43,273 nt of DNA from Bacteroidales bacterium. GTDB taxonomy: Bacteria; Bacteroidota; Bacteroidia; Bacteroidales; UBA932. The notes beneath the pieces were generated by a model. The model ran no database searches, was not told the DNA's origin, and was given only the letters and a program-made list of their open reading frames with translations. The position numbers were made by a program, and so were the translations under genes. Where the stretch lies: assembly GCA_017429765.1 (NCBI GenBank), contig JAFROJ010000009.1, forward strand, positions 1 through 43,273. The letters run 5' to 3'. The first letter of the stretch is position 1. Each line of letters opens with the position of its first letter. Positions 24,925 through 33,039 of this stretch are shown here, in pieces.

Positions 24925-26853
24925 TCACCTCACGGGTGAAATGGTGAATACGTAGGTGCCTTTTGTCGCCGCCACGCGCTCCCGCAGGGTGACCCGGTAG
25001 ATCTTGTCGCCCCAGACTCTCCGCAGAGGCGGATCGTCCTGGACGATGGTCTCGATAATCGGCTCAAGTCTCTTGCCGTCGTAGTTGAGAGTGACGGTCT
25101 CCCCCTGGACTGTGATGGTGACTTTGCCGGGAGTGGCGATGTCCACGTCTCCCCAGGTGAGCCAGTTGAAGTCAGCCGGTTTCTTTGACTCCGAGAGGAG
25201 GTAGCTGTCCTTGACGGTCACCTTCCCGTTCTTGAGCGTGACCTTCCTCAGCATGCTCTTGACACAAGCCTCCTCGGGATAGGTTCCGGCGAAGTCCACG
25301 GAGAATGTCATGGTCTTGGGGTCGAATGTGGACTGCTTGCTCTCGTGACTCCGCCCCTCTTTCTCGGGAATGCCGTTGAGCATGGGGACGTTATGATAGT
25401 TCGCCTGCATGCTCCAGATCTCATAGCGCTGGGGGCTGAATGTCTTTGTGATGTACGTCCCGACCCCGGCGTCGATCAGGAAGGGGATGGCCTTGTAGTA
25501 GAGAGACACCGTCCCGATGTCATTGTGGTTGTGGCTCTGGGCGTTGTGACCGCCTTTTGACGCCACGAAGAACCCGTCCTTCTCCCTCATGTAGCAGATC
25601 TGGGTCTCGGGGTACCAGGTGTAGGGCTCTGTCAACAACTCGGGAGTCTCTTTCTTGAGATCCTCCTTGACGAGAAGTGAATAGAACATTCGGATGATGA
25701 AACGGTCTCTCACGGCCGGAAGCGGCTTCCCGTCAAGCAGATACGCCGCGTAACGAGTCATCAGCGGGCTGTCGACACCCTTCCCGTAGTTGTAGATGAC
25801 GAGCGGGCTCCCGCCTCCGCGGGCGCTGGCGTCGGAGAAGTTGACCACCCAGCCGTTCCCGATCACCGAGCTGGTTATATATTCACCCATCCTCTTGATC
25901 ATCGGGTTGTCGAGCGCGTCTACCCCGCCTCCTGTGATCCACTTGAGGAAGAGGAGATACTCGAAATTCTTCGCCGGGCCCTGGTACCAATATGAAGGTC
26001 CCTCGTCGCAGCAACCGTCACCAGTGATGTTGTTGAGATATTTATCCACTGACTCCATCGTCATGTAGGTGGCCTTGGCGAATCGGTCCATGTCTTTCTC
26101 CAGGAGGGCGAACACCTGGAGGCAGTTCACATTGCACCAGGGCGTCCAGTTGTTGAGCTGGTCGGTCTGGGGATCGAACTTGTCGCCCTTCCAGCCGAAA
26201 TGGGTCTCGGTCAGGTAAGGGGTCATGATCCTTTTGTCAAGTTCCTCATAGAGGCGGCGGCTGATCTCAGGCTCGATCTTGTCGAACTCCTCGTGGAAGT
26301 AATAATAAACCCAAGCCAGGACAGAACCCACGTCCCCGCAGACAAGGTCGATGGCGTTATCGAACGACTGCGGGAAATAATGCTGGCTCTTCTGGAGATA
26401 CAGGTGATGGGAAAGGACCCAGGTGGTGGCCTCGCACATGGCGAAAACACCGTTCATCAGCTGGTCGATGTAACGTCCCTTCCCGTCCGCCAGCTCGGCG
26501 AAGAAGAGATCCACTATTCCCATCGAGTTGGAGTTGACGCTGGCCGCGGCGTCCCCTTGGGAACCTCCGCGGTAATATGTGAGGTAATCGGTCGCCGTGG
26601 TGACTTTCCACTCCTGGGCCAGGGCTTTCTCCCCGCGGGCGATGAACTCATCCTTCCATTCGCCCAGCAGCTCATCCCATCCCGCGCGGTCACTGTAGGC
26701 GGGGAAAGGGACCCATTTCTGGTCAGGAATAAGGAGAGTCTTCAGTTTAGCCTCGTCCGCCAGGGAGCGTAGGATGTCCCGCTCCTCGTAGGCTGACATG
26801 CTCACAGAGGGAAGCAGGGCTATCGCCAGAGTCAACAGCGCTATTCTTTTCAT
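24925..26853 (-). CDS. Exported heparinase II/III-family polysaccharide lyase-like protein
   Basis: 642 residues from ATG 26853, chosen because it starts the signal peptide MKRIALLTLAIALLPSVSMSA; in-frame codons upstream lie in the divergent promoter region. An (alpha/alpha) toroid N-terminal domain (LMNGVFAMCEATTWVLSHH, WTPWCNVNC, CCDEGPSYWYQ) is followed by the heparinase II/III beta-sandwich motif GGHNAQSHNHNDIGTVSLYY with its His residues. Family members cleave uronate-containing glycans such as heparan sulfate or alginate by beta-elimination. First gene of a two-gene operon with the alpha/beta hydrolase; divergent from GH43. Confidence 0.85.
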   Translation of the reverse strand: MKRIALLTLAIALLPSVSMSAYEERDILRSLADEAKLKTLLIPDQKWVPFPAYSDRAGWDELLGEWKDEFIARGEKALAQEWKVTTATDYLTYYRGGSQGDAAASVNSNSMGIVDLFFAELADGKGRYIDQLMNGVFAMCEATTWVLSHHLYLQKSQHYFPQSFDNAIDLVCGDVGSVLAWVYYYFHEEFDKIEPEISRRLYEELDKRIMTPYLTETHFGWKGDKFDPQTDQLNNWTPWCNVNCLQVFALLEKDMDRFAKATYMTMESVDKYLNNITGDGCCDEGPSYWYQGPAKNFEYLLFLKWITGGGVDALDNPMIKRMGEYITSSVIGNGWVVNFSDASARGGGSPLVIYNYGKGVDSPLMTRYAAYLLDGKPLPAVRDRFIIRMFYSLLVKEDLKKETPELLTEPYTWYPETQICYMREKDGFFVASKGGHNAQSHNHNDIGTVSLYYKAIPFLIDAGVGTYITKTFSPQRYEIWSMQANYHNVPMLNGIPEKEGRSHESKQSTFDPKTMTFSVDFAGTYPEEACVKSMLRKVTLKNGKVTVKDSYLLSESKKPADFNWLTWGDVDIATPGKVTITVQGETVTLNYDGKRLEPIIETIVQDDPPLRRVWGDKIYRVTLRERVAATKGTYVFTISPVR

Positions 26854-26933
26854 ATCACTAACTATTTGGGTTGTCTTGACGCGATTATAGTCATTTTTCA
26901 CGCATAATTCAGCCATGTCGGGAAAAGAATGTG

Positions 26934-26941
26934 TATCTTCG
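26934..26941 (+). promoter_or_regulatory. -7 box for the GH43 gene
   Basis: TATCTTCG ends 7 nt before ATG 26949, so the transcript is predicted to start almost at the start codon. Confidence 0.45.
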
Positions 26942-26948
26942 TGAGTAT

Positions 26949-27923
26949 ATGAAGAAATCATTGGTGATTATTGTTTTGATGGCGGCCTCGGCGTTGTTCC
27001 TCACTGATTGCGTCCGTGGGGCGGGATCCGCCGGTGGCGTGGAGATCGAGCGGTCCGGGCTTCCTGTCGCCGACCCTTTCATACTCAGTCACGGGGGCAA
27101 GTACTACGCCTACGGGACCGGCGAGCCGGGCTTCCGGGTCTATGTCTCTGAAGACCTGGTTCACTGGACCAAGAAGGGCATAGCGCTCGATCTCGACAAA
27201 TGCTGGGGGGCCAAGTGGTTCTGGGCTCCGGAAGTCTATCACATCGAGTCCAGAGGCCTTTTTTACATGTTCTACTCTGCTGAGGAGCACATCTGCGTGG
27301 CGACCTCCACCAGTCCTGAAGGGCCTTTCGTCCAGTCCGACAAGAGGCCTATCCGGGAAGAGCAAGGGATCGACACCTCCCTGTTCATTGACAAGGACGG
27401 GAAGGCGTATCTCTTTTTCGTCCGCTTCACCGCCGGGAACGTGATCTGGGTCGCGGAGATGAGCGACGACCTCAAGTCCATCAAGGAGGAGACCCTGACC
27501 GAATGCATCAGGGCCGAGGAGCCCTGGGAGACGATCATGGGGAAAGTCGTCGAGGGCCCGTCGGTTTTCAGGGACGGGGACACCTGCTATCTCCTCTATT
27601 CGGCCAACGATTACCAGAGCCAGGACTATGGTGTGGGATACGCGACCGCGCCTTCCCCTCTCGGCCCCTGGACGAGGTATAAGGGCAACCCCGTATTCAA
27701 GAGGGGCTTCCCGAATGCCGGGAATCTGGTGGGGATAGGCCATGGGGCCCCGCTGAGAACCCTTGACGGGAAGATGATGTACGTGTTCCACGCCCACCAG
27801 AACGACTCGACTATTCATCCGAGGCTCACATACATCAACAGCGAGTTGAAGATAGCCAAGGACGGGACATTGAGTATGCCCGGAAAGATAATCGTCCCGG
27901 AGCTGGACAAGACAGGATATTGA
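26949..27923 (+). CDS. GH43-family glycosidase lipoprotein
   Basis: 324 residues from ATG 26949; the signal peptide and lipobox (LFLTDC) fit this start, whereas six more upstream codons would overlap the promoter box. Five-bladed beta-propeller with the three GH43 acids: Asp42 in VADPFI (base), Asp142 in GIDTSLFID (pKa modulator) and Glu202 in VVEGPSVF (acid). WFWAPEVYH and GIGHGAP are also typical. It would remove arabinose, xylose or galactose residues. It has its own promoter just ahead of the surface-glycan operon and is divergent from the lyase. Confidence 0.9.
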   Translation: MKKSLVIIVLMAASALFLTDCVRGAGSAGGVEIERSGLPVADPFILSHGGKYYAYGTGEPGFRVYVSEDLVHWTKKGIALDLDKCWGAKWFWAPEVYHIESRGLFYMFYSAEEHICVATSTSPEGPFVQSDKRPIREEQGIDTSLFIDKDGKAYLFFVRFTAGNVIWVAEMSDDLKSIKEETLTECIRAEEPWETIMGKVVEGPSVFRDGDTCYLLYSANDYQSQDYGVGYATAPSPLGPWTRYKGNPVFKRGFPNAGNLVGIGHGAPLRTLDGKMMYVFHAHQNDSTIHPRLTYINSELKIAKDGTLSMPGKIIVPELDKTGY

Positions 27924-27953
27924 TATTGTCGACGCCAAGCCGTTGTTTTTTGC

Positions 27954-27961
27954 TATCTTTG
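27954..27961 (+). promoter_or_regulatory. -7 box for the Stealth-LicD operon
   Basis: TATCTTTG, exact TAnnTTTG match, ending 8 nt before ATG 27970. Predicted near-leaderless transcript covering six genes. Confidence 0.5.
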
Positions 27962-27969
27962 CCGTGTAA

Positions 27970-28848
27970 ATGGACGTTGTCATCACATATGTGAACGGAC
28001 TGGATCCCGTCTGGCGGGCCGAGTACGGGAAGTATGTCGGGGAATCCTTGCTGGAGAAGCGTTACAGGGACTGGGGGACGCTCAAGTACCTGCTGCGGGG
28101 TATTCAATCTTGCATCCCTTTCGTCCGGAACGTGTTCCTGGTGGTGTCCTCCGACTCCCAGGTACCCGAGTGGGCCGACCGGGGGAACCTCCACATCGTG
28201 ATTCACAGGGATATTATTCCCGAACGTTTCCTGCCGGTGTTCAGCAGCCCGGCGATAGAGGTGTTCCTGCACCGGATCCCTGGCCTGGACGAGGAGTTCC
28301 TGTACTTCAACGACGACATGTTCCCCCTGATGCCCTGTGATAGCGCGGATTTCTTCCGGGACGGCCGGGGGGTCATAGGAATGACACGGCACCTGTTGGC
28401 CGGGAATTTGTTCAAGAGACACTGCAAGGTGGCCTCAGACATGGCCCGTAAGGCTCTCGGGATGCCCAAGTCCCCGTTTTTTCTCAGACCCCAGCACATC
28501 TGCTCCCCCATGTCCCGGAGCCTTAGCGAGGAGGCGTACAAGAGTCTTGAGAATGAGATTCTATCGACCGTGACAAGGCTTCGCTCGCCGGAGAATATGA
28601 ATCAATACTACTATCTTGATTATATGTTCCTCAGCGGCAGGCTGATCCCGGAGCGCGTCTCCAACAAGCACATCTCGCTGGGAGTCTGGTCAGGAGCCAG
28701 GACCGCCGATTACATCCTCAACCCCAAAAGCAAGTTCGCCTGCGTCAACGATGTCGAGATGCCAAGCGACACATATCTCGAGAAACGCGGCGCCATCATC
28801 AAGGCTTTTGAGACACGTTTCCCCGACAAATCACGTTTCGAGCGATGA
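27970..28848 (+). CDS. Stealth-family sugar-phosphate transferase
   Basis: 292 residues, cytoplasmic. Stealth conserved regions in order: CR1 DVVITYVNGLDP (residues 2-13), CR2 RYRDWGTLKYLLRGI, RDIIPERFLPVFSS and HRIPGLDEEFLYFNDDMF, CR3/CR4 around LRPQHICSPMSRS and YLDYMFLSGRLIP. Stealth proteins transfer hexose-1-phosphate from a nucleotide sugar to make phosphodiester-linked glycans (capsules, and GlcNAc-phosphotransferase in animals). First gene of the operon; its stop overlaps the next start by ATGA. It would make or extend a phosphodiester-linked surface polysaccharide. Confidence 0.92.
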   Translation: MDVVITYVNGLDPVWRAEYGKYVGESLLEKRYRDWGTLKYLLRGIQSCIPFVRNVFLVVSSDSQVPEWADRGNLHIVIHRDIIPERFLPVFSSPAIEVFLHRIPGLDEEFLYFNDDMFPLMPCDSADFFRDGRGVIGMTRHLLAGNLFKRHCKVASDMARKALGMPKSPFFLRPQHICSPMSRSLSEEAYKSLENEILSTVTRLRSPENMNQYYYLDYMFLSGRLIPERVSNKHISLGVWSGARTADYILNPKSKFACVNDVEMPSDTYLEKRGAIIKAFETRFPDKSRFER

Positions 28849-29249
28849 GAAAGGTTCTTACTGTAGGCGTTTTCGATCTTCTGCACATCGGCCATGTCGA
28901 GCTATTCCGGCGGGCGAAAGCCCTTGGGGACTACCTGATCGTCGCCGTCCAGGACGATGAGTGGATCCTCAAGTTCAAGCCTGACGCCCAGACCGTGAAC
29001 AACACCGCGGAGCGGTGCTACATGGTCAAGGTCATCAAATATGTCGACGAGGTCGTGGTCTACAAGGACATCCAGTCCATCGTGAAAGAGGTCGACTTCG
29101 ACGTGCTCGTGACCGGCCCCGACCAGAATCACGAGGGCTTCGAGCGGGCCGTCCGGTGGTGCGAGGAGAACGGGAAAGAGACTGTGGTCCTGCCCCGCAC
29201 GGAGGGTATCTCGTCAAGTGAACTCAAACGGCATATCAAAGCGTTATGA
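28845..29249 (+). CDS. TagD-like cytidylyltransferase
   Basis: 134 residues, the usual length for glycerol-3-phosphate cytidylyltransferases. HIGH motif at residues 14-17 (VFDLLHIGH), conserved VVYKDI and RTEGISSS near the end. It would use CTP to activate a phospho-compound, such as glycerol-3-phosphate, ethanolamine phosphate or choline phosphate, to a CDP derivative. The adjacent LicD gene is a likely user of this donor. Joined to both neighbours by ATGA overlaps. Which phospho-alcohol it activates cannot be told; no choline kinase is visible nearby. Confidence 0.9.
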   Translation: MRKVLTVGVFDLLHIGHVELFRRAKALGDYLIVAVQDDEWILKFKPDAQTVNNTAERCYMVKVIKYVDEVVVYKDIQSIVKEVDFDVLVTGPDQNHEGFERAVRWCEENGKETVVLPRTEGISSSELKRHIKAL

Positions 29250-30040
29250 CAGAGATCCTCGACTCGGCCCAGATCAGACAGAGGCAGTTGGAAATGCTCG
29301 ACCGCTTCTGTGATTTCTGCGCCTCGAAAGGGTTAAACTATTCACTGAGCGGAGGTTCCCTTCTCGGGGCCGTCCGCCACAAGGGGTTCATCCCCTGGGA
29401 CGATGATGTGGACCTGATGATGCCCCGCCCCGATTACGAGCGCTTCCTCAGTTCATTCAACAGCGAGTCGGACCATTTCAAAGCCCTTAACTTCAGGGTG
29501 GACCCGGATTTCCCGAGGCCTTTCACCAAGATAACGGATCCGGGCACCAGGATAGTGGCCAGGAACGGGATCAGCAAATACGGGATATTCCTGGACCTCT
29601 TCCCCATCGACGGCCAGCCTGACAGCGAGGAGGAGACCGCAAGGTATGTGGCTGAATATGAGAGACTCAATCGGCTGTTCTACAAAAAGACTCCCTTGTA
29701 CAGGATGTCGGACAACCTTCTCGTGAAGGTGAAATCCGCCCTGCGCTCGCCGTTTTTCCCCCAGCGAGAGGAGACCATGGGCAAGATCGAGAGGCTGATC
29801 GGGGAATATCCTTTCGGCTCCACCGGTTTCGCCGGGGCCGTGATGGGAGGCTCCAGGATGGGGACACATGTCCCTGTCGGTGTTTTCAAGGAATTCACCC
29901 TCATGGAATTCGAGGGCCGGGAAGTCAGCTGCATAAAAGACTTCGACACCTATCTCACCCGCATGTACGGGGACTACATGACCCCGCCTCCCCCCAGGGA
30001 GCGGAGAACCGGTCATTTCGGAAAGGTCTACAGAGCATGA
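29246..30040 (+). CDS. LicD-family phosphotransferase
   Basis: 264 residues, cytoplasmic. Signature LSGGSLLGAVRHKGFIPW followed by DDDVDLMMPRPDYERF, then YGIFLDLFPIDG and a C-terminal YLTRMYGDYM. LicD proteins (nucleotidyltransferase fold) move phosphocholine or another phospho-group from a CDP donor onto a sugar of a surface glycan. The preceding cytidylyltransferase would supply CDP-X. ATGA overlaps on both sides imply stoichiometric production with its partners. Confidence 0.93.
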   Translation: MTEILDSAQIRQRQLEMLDRFCDFCASKGLNYSLSGGSLLGAVRHKGFIPWDDDVDLMMPRPDYERFLSSFNSESDHFKALNFRVDPDFPRPFTKITDPGTRIVARNGISKYGIFLDLFPIDGQPDSEEETARYVAEYERLNRLFYKKTPLYRMSDNLLVKVKSALRSPFFPQREETMGKIERLIGEYPFGSTGFAGAVMGGSRMGTHVPVGVFKEFTLMEFEGREVSCIKDFDTYLTRMYGDYMTPPPPRERRTGHFGKVYRA

Positions 30041-31131
30041 GGATCGCCTATTGCATACATTCCCTGAACCTCACCGGAGGCATGGAGAGAGTCCTGAGCG
30101 TCAAGGCATCGAGACTCGCCGAGGACTACGGGCATGAGGTGTTCATACTCTCCGCCTCGATGAAAGGCAGGAAGCCGGCCTTCCCCCTATCCCCGAAAGT
30201 CAAACTGGTCGATGTGGGTGTGAGTGACCGCTTCGGCCCTGGCGTGTTCCTCTCTTACGGGCGCGCTTTGCGCAAGGTCCTGAAACAGATATCCCCGGAC
30301 ATCACGGTGAGCCTGTGCGGGAACGATGTGTATTTTGTCCCGTCCTCGAGGGATGGAAGCGTCAAGCTGGCCGAGTTCCATTTCTCCCACGACAAGTTCT
30401 TTTTGAAATATGGCGACACCCCCTATGCCCGCCTGCGGACCAGGATGCTCGAGAACGCTCTAAGGAAGTTCCGGTCCCTGGTCGTGTTGACAGAGGCGGA
30501 CGCCAAGGCGTGGCGGGAGGTCCTGCCTTCTGTGGACCAGATCTATAACCCCCTGACCTTCCCTCTCGGGGAGCGCTCGCCTCTCACGGCCAAAAGGTTC
30601 ATGGCCGCCGGGAGGTTGGAGAGACAGAAGGATTACCCTTCCATGGTCCGGGCTTGGGAAAAAGTCGCCGCGAGACATCCGGACTGGAGTCTGGACATAT
30701 TCGGTGAAGGGCATCAGAAAGACGCTGTCCGGAGACTTATCTCATCCCGCGGGCTGGAGGGGAAGGTTCGCCTTATGGAACGCTCCTCAGACATTCGCTC
30801 CGAGATGCTGGACAGTTCCGGGCTGCTGTTGAGCTCACGGTTCGAAGGGTTCCCGATGGTGCTTCTGGAAGGCGCCGCCATGGGACTCCCGCTGGTCAGT
30901 TTCGACTGCCACCACGGGCCTTCCGAGATAGTCCGTACAGGTGAGACAGGAATATTGGTCCCCCCGGGCGACACGGATGCCCTGGCGGACGCCGTGATCC
31001 GGATCATCGAGGATGAGGAGCTGCGCCGGCGTCTCGGGGCCGGAGCCTACGCCAGGGCCGAGGCCTTCCTCCCGGAACGCGTTATGGATCAATGGAACAG
31101 CTTATTCGTTCACTATTCTTCAAAAGCATGA
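30037..31131 (+). CDS. GT4-family glycosyltransferase
   Basis: 364 residues, GT-B fold. N-terminal SLNLTGGMERVLS (acceptor side glycine loop), GRLERQKDYPSMVRAW at the start of the donor domain, SSRFEGFPMVLLEGAAMGLP with the two conserved Glu, and TGILVPPGDTDALADAV. It would add a sugar to a lipid-linked surface glycan on the cytoplasmic side. Overlaps LicD by ATGA and, unusually, the exported GH51 gene by ATGA. Donor sugar cannot be inferred. Confidence 0.93.
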   Translation: MRIAYCIHSLNLTGGMERVLSVKASRLAEDYGHEVFILSASMKGRKPAFPLSPKVKLVDVGVSDRFGPGVFLSYGRALRKVLKQISPDITVSLCGNDVYFVPSSRDGSVKLAEFHFSHDKFFLKYGDTPYARLRTRMLENALRKFRSLVVLTEADAKAWREVLPSVDQIYNPLTFPLGERSPLTAKRFMAAGRLERQKDYPSMVRAWEKVAARHPDWSLDIFGEGHQKDAVRRLISSRGLEGKVRLMERSSDIRSEMLDSSGLLLSSRFEGFPMVLLEGAAMGLPLVSFDCHHGPSEIVRTGETGILVPPGDTDALADAVIRIIEDEELRRRLGAGAYARAEAFLPERVMDQWNSLFVHYSSKA

Positions 31132-33029
31132 TAAAAAGACTTCTCATCGTCGCCCTCGGCTTGGTGTGCCTGCAAGGAGCGAGGGCGCAGACAATAGACA
31201 TCAAGGTCAACAAGGAGTATTCACCCTTCGTCTTCGGGCATAATCTCGAGCACACCAGGGCTGCCGTCAACACCGGGCTGAGCGCCCAGATGCTCCAGAA
31301 CCGCAAGTTCGCGGGCAAACCCTCGAAGAACCAGGGGGTCGCCGCCATGTGGTCTGGAATCGGCGGGAAGGTGTTTTTCCAGACCGGTAGTCCCGCTTAC
31401 ACCAGGCACATCTGCCTTCCGGACATGAGCCGGTGGAACGAGATCGCCGCCCAGTCAGTCCAGAACCTCGAGGAGGGGCAGGAGGCCGGAATCAGCCAGG
31501 GCGGGCTGTTCCTTAAGGGTGGAGAGGCCTACGAGATGCGGGTGGTGACCAAGGTCTCCGCCCGGCTGGACCTCAAGGTGGAACTGACTGACCGTGAAGG
31601 GAATAAGGTCTATTCCTCGAGGACCCTCTCGCTGGAGCCGTCAGAGGATTGGGTCGTCAGCGAGTTTGAGATGACGCCCTCAATGGGCGACAAGGAGGGA
31701 TCCGTGAGGTACACCTTCACGAGGAAGGCCGAGGTGGTCTTCGGCGCCCTATCGATGATGCCCAAGGACAATTTCCACGGGATGAGGCCGGATGTCGTGG
31801 CGAACCTCAAGGCCATCGGTCCCAGGCTCCTGCGCTGGCCGGGAGGCAATTTCGCGGGAGAGTACCGTTGGAAGGACGGGCTGCTCCCCTCAGACCAGAG
31901 GGGGCCGCTCCAAGCCGTCACCGAGATCGAGACCCAGCCCTATTCATTAGGCTACGACAACCACGAGATCGACACCGACGACTTCATAGCGCTCTGCCGG
32001 GAGGTGGGGGCCGAACCGATGCTGACAATCAACATCTCCTGGAACAGCCCCGAGGAGAGCGCCCAGTGGGTGGAGTATTGCAACGGGTCGGTTGACACTG
32101 AATATGGGAAGATCCGGGCCGAGAGGGGTCATGTGGAGCCTTACAACGTCAAGTTGTGGTCCCTCGGCAACGAGATCGGCTACCGGCACATGGAAGGCCC
32201 CGACGGGCCTTTGGCCTATTCCGAATATGCCGGGAGACACGCCGACGCAATGCTGAAGGTCTCCCCCGACCTGGAGTTCTGCTCCTCCGGGCCCTACCCC
32301 AACGACACCTGGGCGGAGAATTCGGCCGCCGTCCTGGCCGAAAAAGTGAGATACATCTCCCTCCATCACTACGCCGGGGGAAGCAGGAGATTCACGACGG
32401 AGGAGGACGTCAGGAAGTCTTACGAGGAGATCACGGGATCCTTCAAGGGCAATGTCGACATCGCCAAGAGGATGAGGGAGAGCCTCGACGCGACAGGGAA
32501 ACAGCTGCGGATATCCTTCGACGAGTGGAACCAGTGGTACTCATGGTACCGGCCCTCCTGCGTCGCCGAAGGGATCTATGCCGCCAGAACCATGCATTTC
32601 TACCTCAACGAGACCAACTCGCTGGACATCCCTATAGTCTGCTATTTCCAGCCTATAGGTGAAGGGGCGATATTGGTGACCCCCGAAGGAAGCTCGCTGA
32701 CCGCGAACGGGCAGGTGTTCGCCATGATGAAAGCCCACCAGGACGGCAGGATCTGCAAGGTCACTGACAATGAGGATTATTCCACGGCCGCCACCATCAA
32801 GGACGGGGTCGTGACTATCACGTTGATAAACGACTCCTACGATGAGGAACGGGTGTTCTCGTTCAAAATCAAAGGCAAACCTCTGGAGTCCAGGCTGCTC
32901 AGCTCCGATGATGTCACGCCCCACAGCCTGTTCCGGGAATCCCCCCTGGAGGTCAATGTCTCAAGGAAGGGAATCAGCGCCACCCTTCCTCCCCACAGCG
33001 CCGCGCTGATCCGGCTGAGGACACTATGA
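31128..33029 (+). CDS. Exported GH51 alpha-L-arabinofuranosidase
   Basis: 633 residues. The ATG at 31128 overlaps the GT4 stop and begins a signal peptide (MIKRLLIVALGLVCLQGARAQ). GH51 features: FGHNLEHTR, RWPGGNFAGEYRW, acid/base Glu349 in LWSLGNEIGYR and nucleophile Glu466 in SFDEWNQWY, plus a C-terminal beta-sandwich. It removes alpha-L-arabinofuranose in the periplasm. Coupled tightly to a glycosyltransferase and followed 10 nt later by GH92. Whether it acts on the operon's own polysaccharide or on dietary glycans is open. Confidence 0.93.
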   Translation: MIKRLLIVALGLVCLQGARAQTIDIKVNKEYSPFVFGHNLEHTRAAVNTGLSAQMLQNRKFAGKPSKNQGVAAMWSGIGGKVFFQTGSPAYTRHICLPDMSRWNEIAAQSVQNLEEGQEAGISQGGLFLKGGEAYEMRVVTKVSARLDLKVELTDREGNKVYSSRTLSLEPSEDWVVSEFEMTPSMGDKEGSVRYTFTRKAEVVFGALSMMPKDNFHGMRPDVVANLKAIGPRLLRWPGGNFAGEYRWKDGLLPSDQRGPLQAVTEIETQPYSLGYDNHEIDTDDFIALCREVGAEPMLTINISWNSPEESAQWVEYCNGSVDTEYGKIRAERGHVEPYNVKLWSLGNEIGYRHMEGPDGPLAYSEYAGRHADAMLKVSPDLEFCSSGPYPNDTWAENSAAVLAEKVRYISLHHYAGGSRRFTTEEDVRKSYEEITGSFKGNVDIAKRMRESLDATGKQLRISFDEWNQWYSWYRPSCVAEGIYAARTMHFYLNETNSLDIPIVCYFQPIGEGAILVTPEGSSLTANGQVFAMMKAHQDGRICKVTDNEDYSTAATIKDGVVTITLINDSYDEERVFSFKIKGKPLESRLLSSDDVTPHSLFRESPLEVNVSRKGISATLPPHSAALIRLRTL

Positions 33030-33039
33030 GGACACTAAT

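Noticed and set aside
27970-31131. Phage-defence or toxin system
   Set aside because: All four proteins have clear polysaccharide or phosphotransfer families; no nuclease, NLR or antitoxin-like gene adjoins.
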